26,554 nucleotides of DNA from NIOZ-UU13 sp041862635. GTDB lineage: Bacteria; Planctomycetota; Phycisphaerae; Sedimentisphaerales; Anaerobacaceae. Below are positions 22,288 to 26,554 of the stretch, one piece after another. A program made the translations under genes and the position numbers. The stretch is taken from positions 1-26,554 of the forward strand of contig JBGVTO010000398.1 of assembly GCA_041862635.1 (NCBI GenBank). The letters run 5' to 3'. Every line of letters starts with the position of its first letter. The first letter of the stretch is position 1. The notes beneath the pieces were generated by a model, which saw only the letters and a list, made by a program, of their open reading frames with translations, was not told where the DNA came from and did not search any database.

Positions 22288-25200
22288 TTACTCTGCGGGA
22301 GCATCTCCAGGTCGATACAGCCGAATGTCGTCAAAGTACATAATCCCTGAATCGCCAGGTGTTGTTGTGCTACCTTGGGTGCCTATGCCGATACCGATGC
22401 TATTGACATTAGTCAAATCCACTCCCTGGTCTGCAAACGCCTGCAGGTCAATTCTCCATTCGGTCCACTCATCTATCAATGATGCATCCGGATTTTCGTG
22501 ATAAACCACAGCGCTGCCGTTAAGAACCACATACATCGGCTCAGGATCGTTGCTTGTTATACCAATATCCTGGTTCATCCACTGCTGCTGACTGACGTTA
22601 CCGGTGATGTTAACGTTAGAGAATTGAGCTTCACACGTTGCATCAGTGTTATGTGACGTCACTGCCAAACCTATATAGACACTCGCGCTCATCTGGATGC
22701 CCTGGCCTGTTGCGTTCCCTACCGATACCCAGGTAGAGCCATCAGTCGAATGGAAAGCTGTAAAGTTACCGCTGACGTCACGCTCCAATTTCACCCAGTG
22801 CGGTGCAGTTATCCCGGTCTCGTTTGTGGTGAAACTATCACCACCCGTATTACTACGGCCCTCGGAGGCTACCCCGCTGCCTGGCGTAACACATGCTAAG
22901 GCATGTTTAGAGCCCGGCTCCAATGTCTCACGAATCATAACGCCGGCCTTGGCCCATGGGTCGGTGTTATCGACGCTCATGACCCTTGCTATGATTGAGC
23001 CGGGGCCGGTGAGCATTTTATAGGCATAGTGGAACTCGTCAGCCTGGCCTGTGATATCTGTGCCGGAAGCGGTTATCGTATAGGTCCCGACAGGGTCTTC
23101 TGTGAAGCTGCCGACAGACGCTGAATAACCTCTAAACCACAGCGACAATTCTGTAACACCTTCTCTTGTCCAATCCTGCGCGGGGCTCAACGGAAGTTCG
23201 GCTTCCGAATAAGCTGCCGTGCCAATGTTGTTGTAGTAATATGGCATCGACTGCTTGTCACCGTGGATAATTGTAGTCTCAACAATATGCTCTCCCTGTA
23301 AAATCTGCGTAAAATCTACGTCGTGACCTACCACGGCGCCGTTTGCTTCAACCTCCCATCCGTCTAACCACGTATTGAATATCTGGTCGGGGTCATAGTC
23401 GTTGTAGTCCTCGAAGTCATCTACGATAAGGAAGCTGCCGGTTGTGAAGCTCCAGATTTCGCCCACCCATGGACTGTCAGGGTTGAGGTCGTTGACCTCA
23501 TCGATACGCCAGTAGTAGGTGGTCTCCAGCTCAAGCTCTCCGGGGTCAAAGCTCTCGGCACCAATGTCCCCGGTGACTTTATACTCAGGTGAGCCTATGC
23601 CGGCATTGCGCACAGTTTCTTGGTCGGTGCCGAAGTATACATCATGCGAAGTAGCATGTTTTCCAGGTTTCCAGCCAAGAACAGGATCAACCCTCACATC
23701 AATTCTACCATCGCTGGGACTCGGACCAAAGGCATTTACTGGTTCGTATGGCGAGAGATAATTACCTTGAATGACCTCTTGGCTTCGGATGCCGGCACCT
23801 TGCCAGGCCGCACGGCAGTGGTCCCAATCGGTGCTTTCCTTCCATACCGCCTCAATGTAGTACTTTTCGCCACCGATTAGCGGGATAGGTTCAGACCATC
23901 GAACAAAAGCGTCGTATTGTCCCCAAGTAGGTTCTGAAGCGAGTAATACAATATTAGTGGAGTCGTCATCGGTGCTCAGCCACAATTCGCCCTCGTCTGC
24001 GCTCGTGAAATAGAACGTATAGTCGCCGGTCAGTGGCACATAGAGCCAACCATAAATTCGGGCACCGTAGTTGTCTCCAATGGTGTCAGCAGTGCCGAAT
24101 TCGGTCAATTCATCGCTCCAGGTTGGGTTGTCCGGATATCTTGAGTCATCTCTAAGGAAATCCAAAGTGGCACCGTTAATATTCTCCCACATATCCATAA
24201 CGACCGTACCCAGGCCTTCAAGAGTAGTCGTGAAGCTCCAGAGATTGCCTGTATGTGTTTGGCTGCCGTCGAACTCGTCGACTCGCCAATAATAGGTTTT
24301 ATCAAGCTCCAGAAGTCCGGGAGTATAATTCGGATCTGCAATAACACTTTTGTCTGTACCACCCGTACCAGCTTGAACATCTTCGAGATTATCACCAAAA
24401 TACACATGATGCTGAATCGAACCTGCACCTGCAGTCCATATTAGCGTGACATTTGGGTCAACGAACATGACACCATCGACGGGAATGGGATTGAAGGCAG
24501 TCTTTGAGGGAACCGTGAAGCTCCAGACATCGCCTTTCCAGGGGCTGTCAGGGTGCAGGTCATTGACCTCATCGATTCGCCAGTAATATGTTGTTCCCGG
24601 AGGTAGCCCCTCCGGATAAGGACTTCCGGCGCTGCCGACAAGGAAGACACTATCGGTTGTGGAACCGATGAATGTATCCGTATCTTCTATAGTAGCGCTG
24701 TCTACATTGATAAAATTGTCACCGAAGTACACACTGTGCGAGACGGCATAACTTCCCGGTAACCAGACAAGGCTGACCCATGTTTCAGGATGCAGGGCAC
24801 CCACGGCCGGCTCTGGACGCCGGGCCTTTGTTAATGGGGTCAGCGAAGAGACCACTAAGGCATTGACAAAACCAAAGGGATTATTCGCACCTGATTCTTC
24901 GGCGGTGTTTTCATTAGGGCCACATTCCAGAACGATTGTACCAGTGTCGTCTGACCGAGCTGTCCCGGTAAAAGCATAGTCATCCGCACCCGTAGGCGCA
25001 ATTCCAGCATTGAAGCCAGCTGTGAGACAAAATTCCCCATTGGCTGTCCAGTCCGCGATTCTATCGCCGCCTGCTCCACTGCCGGTATCATATGCATAAA
25101 TAGTTATTTCGTAGGTTTCATTAACCTCCAGCCCTGATAATGTAATCGTCATTCCACCCGGCCGCGAAAAGATGAAATCGCGATAGATCTGCTCGTACTC

Positions 25201-25452
25201 TATTCCGACTGGTGCGCCGCGTCGGCGTGAGTCAAGAGTACCGGTAAATTCAATTGTAATACCTTCTACCTCCGAGCCACCGTCAGCGATGGTAAAAGAA
25301 GTAAAGCCAGATTCTGTCTCTGCAGCAACATTTCTATTGTTAATATCCAACTGAATGACGGGATAGCTGGCATTTGCCGTCCATCCAGTCAGACCAATAG
25401 CGACTATCGCTACAAGTAACATGGGCAATAATTCTGCAAAATTCCTTCTCAT
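22288..25452 (-). CDS. Large secreted modular binding protein (Fn3-like modules, PA14, nested domain)
   Basis: This 1054-aa protein starts at ATG 25452 (GGAG 8 nt upstream). The signal peptide is MRRNFAELLPMLLVAIVAIG..., cleaved near 28. In order: a beta-rich domain beginning YPVIQLDINNR (about 30-200); two Fn3-like modules, each with YFGDN and TYYWR(I/V)DE (about 205-420); a PA14-type domain (about 425-565, YVPLTGDYTFYFTSADEGEL); a third YYWRIDEVN module (about 580-690); and a C-terminal carbohydrate-binding-like sandwich (about 695-1045). The last is split by a DUF1349-like domain (KAGVMIRETLEPGSKHA, HWVKLERDVSG). No dockerin, PEP-CTERM or enzyme motif is seen. It probably binds glycans or surfaces outside the cell. 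Confidence 0.85.
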   Translation of the reverse strand: MRRNFAELLPMLLVAIVAIGLTGWTANASYPVIQLDINNRNVAAETESGFTSFTIADGGSEVEGITIEFTGTLDSRRRGAPVGIEYEQIYRDFIFSRPGGMTITLSGLEVNETYEITIYAYDTGSGAGGDRIADWTANGEFCLTAGFNAGIAPTGADDYAFTGTARSDDTGTIVLECGPNENTAEESGANNPFGFVNALVVSSLTPLTKARRPEPAVGALHPETWVSLVWLPGSYAVSHSVYFGDNFINVDSATIEDTDTFIGSTTDSVFLVGSAGSPYPEGLPPGTTYYWRIDEVNDLHPDSPWKGDVWSFTVPSKTAFNPIPVDGVMFVDPNVTLIWTAGAGSIQHHVYFGDNLEDVQAGTGGTDKSVIADPNYTPGLLELDKTYYWRVDEFDGSQTHTGNLWSFTTTLEGLGTVVMDMWENINGATLDFLRDDSRYPDNPTWSDELTEFGTADTIGDNYGARIYGWLYVPLTGDYTFYFTSADEGELWLSTDDDSTNIVLLASEPTWGQYDAFVRWSEPIPLIGGEKYYIEAVWKESTDWDHCRAAWQGAGIRSQEVIQGNYLSPYEPVNAFGPSPSDGRIDVRVDPVLGWKPGKHATSHDVYFGTDQETVRNAGIGSPEYKVTGDIGAESFDPGELELETTYYWRIDEVNDLNPDSPWVGEIWSFTTGSFLIVDDFEDYNDYDPDQIFNTWLDGWEVEANGAVVGHDVDFTQILQGEHIVETTIIHGDKQSMPYYYNNIGTAAYSEAELPLSPAQDWTREGVTELSLWFRGYSASVGSFTEDPVGTYTITASGTDITGQADEFHYAYKMLTGPGSIIARVMSVDNTDPWAKAGVMIRETLEPGSKHALACVTPGSGVASEGRSNTGGDSFTTNETGITAPHWVKLERDVSGNFTAFHSTDGSTWVSVGNATGQGIQMSASVYIGLAVTSHNTDATCEAQFSNVNITGNVSQQQWMNQDIGITSNDPEPMYVVLNGSAVVYHENPDASLIDEWTEWRIDLQAFADQGVDLTNVNSIGIGIGTQGSTTTPGDSGIMYFDDIRLYRPGDAPAE

Positions 25453-25559
25453 TATTCTATCTCCAAAAATCTTAATGACTGCATGGCACGTAAGAAAGCA
25501 GCTATGACTATGTCCTTTTTCCCACACATAGTATTCATCCTTCAACAAGAGTTAAGATA

Positions 25560-25589
25560 ATTATGAATTACGCTTTAGCTACACGTCAA
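25560..25589 (-). promoter_or_regulatory. Sigma70-type promoter for the modular exoprotein
   Basis: On the minus strand TTGACG (25589-25584) and CATAAT (25565-25560) are 18 bp apart, each one base from consensus. The leader to ATG 25452 would be about 100 nt. Confidence 0.5.
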
Positions 25590-25642
25590 GACACACGTTG
25601 CTTTCGGCCGATACCCAGCCTCTGTTTCTTGACGGAACCAAA

Positions 25643-25673
25643 GGGCCTATACCGAATCAATCGGTATAGGCCC
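25643..25673. terminator. Hairpin 3' of the LamG gene (copy 2)
   Basis: GGGCCTATACCGA pairs perfectly with TCGGTATAGGCCC around ATCAA. It is near-identical to 22212-22246 and also lies 40 nt after a minus-strand stop codon (25713). Only TTT follows on the minus strand. Confidence 0.6.
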
Positions 25674-25712
25674 CGGATTAATTAAAGACTTACTCAATCG
25701 AAAACAGCAATA

Positions 25713-26554
25713 TTAGTTACCTGCAAGGTACATAATCTCACTATCAGACAAAGCCCGGTTGTATATCGCTACCTCATCAATTGCGCCAATCCAGTCACAG
25801 CCCCATCCGTCCGAGCCGATCAGGACAGGGGTACTGCTGCTGGTAATTTGGCCCATTGGGGTCGAATCGGTCTGCTCTCCATTGAGATAGCATTTAAGCG
25901 TCGTGCCGTCATGCGAGCACGCGATATGGCACCATTCGTCGCGCTCGAGGTTCCTGCCGACGTAGACCCAGGCCCTGGGCGCCGTATTGAACGTAAACGC
26001 CATGTAGGGCTGATCGCTGCCCCACCCGTATCGAACCTGCCAGCTCCAACTGGGACTCATCCCACTCATCGCCTTGGCCATCGGCGCCGTCTCTGTGCCC
26101 TGTCCCTCCGGGTCATCGGCGCCAGGTTTTATCCAGAGGGCTATGGAGATTGGACCGGTGATGTCCAGGCTGACGTCATTGCCGCAATCGATGTAGTCAC
26201 CGCCGCCACCGGGGGCGCCCAAGCCATGGAACTCCAGGGCTGTCCCCATGACACCGGCAATCCATGTGGGATTGCCCACGATGGTCCCATCGTTGCCATT
26301 GCCGCTCGAATCGTAAGCCGTGGTGCCGGAACCTTCATCGAGTGTCCAGTGCCCCACTGGACCAGGGGGGGATGCGAGTTCAAGAATCTCAGCCGCAGAC
26401 AACGCCCTGTCGTAAATACGTACATCGTCAAGGAGGCCGTCATAGAAACGTCCGGTGGCTTCCGGGTTCTCGCCTAATAGAAGAGGCATTTCATTAGTAG
26501 CAACTCCATCTGGATCTGGATTTTCAGTCTCTGGAACTCCGTCGACCCAGACGA
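25713..26554 (-). CDS. LamG-repeat exoprotein (5' end outside window)
   Basis: The frame is open to the window edge (VWVDGVPETENPDPDG upstream of the first Met at 26489), so the N-terminus is missing. About 280 residues remain. There is the end of one LamG/concanavalin-like domain (GRFYDGLLDDVRIYDRALSA) and a complete second one (VGHWTLDEGSGTTAYDSSGN to GAIDEVAIYNRALSDSEIM), with the usual WIKPG, GRNLERDEWCHIACSHDGT and CYLNGEQ landmarks. These domains bind glycans or proteins outside the cell. It probably shares the cell-surface role of the neighbouring modular protein, and shares its 3' hairpin. Confidence 0.85.
   Translation of the reverse strand, partial: VWVDGVPETENPDPDGVATNEMPLLLGENPEATGRFYDGLLDDVRIYDRALSAAEILELASPPGPVGHWTLDEGSGTTAYDSSGNGNDGTIVGNPTWIAGVMGTALEFHGLGAPGGGGDYIDCGNDVSLDITGPISIALWIKPGADDPEGQGTETAPMAKAMSGMSPSWSWQVRYGWGSDQPYMAFTFNTAPRAWVYVGRNLERDEWCHIACSHDGTTLKCYLNGEQTDSTPMGQITSSSTPVLIGSDGWGCDWIGAIDEVAIYNRALSDSEIMYLAGN

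Noticed and set aside
25848..26477. 209-codon plus-strand frame
   Set aside because: It is antisense to the LamG protein and rich in Arg/His/Pro, as expected of the reverse strand of a GC-rich gene.

Overview
This window looks like an accessory stretch from a planctomycete, most likely class Phycisphaerae. This is inferred from protein families, since no rRNA or phylogenetic marker is present. The indicators are a pseudopilin with a Phycisphaerae-style C-terminus, a giant secreted PQQ-propeller/methyltransferase-like/malectin protein, exoproteins built from 'TYYWRIDEVN' modules with PA14 and LamG domains, Tat-exported TIM-barrel enzymes, a secreted ThuA-like protein and GH106/GH2-like glycosidase sequence. 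The lifestyle suggested is polysaccharide degradation.

Layout. 1-1358: 3' part of a large TIM-barrel glycosidase. 1359-4441: a secreted transglutaminase-like protein and, on the minus strand, a uroporphyrinogen-decarboxylase/MtaA-like protein. 4442-13091: a probable four-gene plus-strand operon behind a good sigma70-type promoter: Tat-exported sugar isomerase/epimerase-like TIM barrel, 1802-aa PQQ/malectin protein, pseudopilin, secreted beta-helix protein. 17000-13120 (minus): ThuA-like protein, a GH2 C-terminal remnant, a two-gene split version of the 'fused MFS/spermidine synthase' family, and a lipoprotein TIM barrel. 17325-22226: a PH-domain membrane protein, two decayed transposase genes, a frameshifted gene with a GMC-oxidoreductase-associated domain, and a membrane-inserted metallophosphoesterase. 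22288-26554 (minus): two secreted modular binding proteins, the second cut by the window end.

The most striking signal is a set of short palindromic elements scattered through the window and mostly sitting inside genes. Five copies of one 26-bp, near-perfectly palindromic element (arms CCCCGCCCGTC / GACGGGACGGGG, loop RAA) are each flanked by a perfect 4-bp direct repeat (TGAA three times, CGAG twice). Element plus duplication adds exactly 30 bp, so every insertion keeps the reading frame and adds 10 residues. The element has no stop codon in any of the six frames, and three different reading phases are used. Other palindrome families lie in the same genes and also in a transposase relic. The giant PQQ gene alone carries about eight palindromes, and the pseudopilin leader has been lengthened to about 52 residues by two of them. 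This resembles in principle the Rickettsia palindromic elements known to insert in coding sequence, but the sequence and the 4-bp duplications seen here point to a separate, MITE-like family. No mobilising enzyme for it is visible in the window.

No tRNA, rRNA, CRISPR array or replication origin was recognised.
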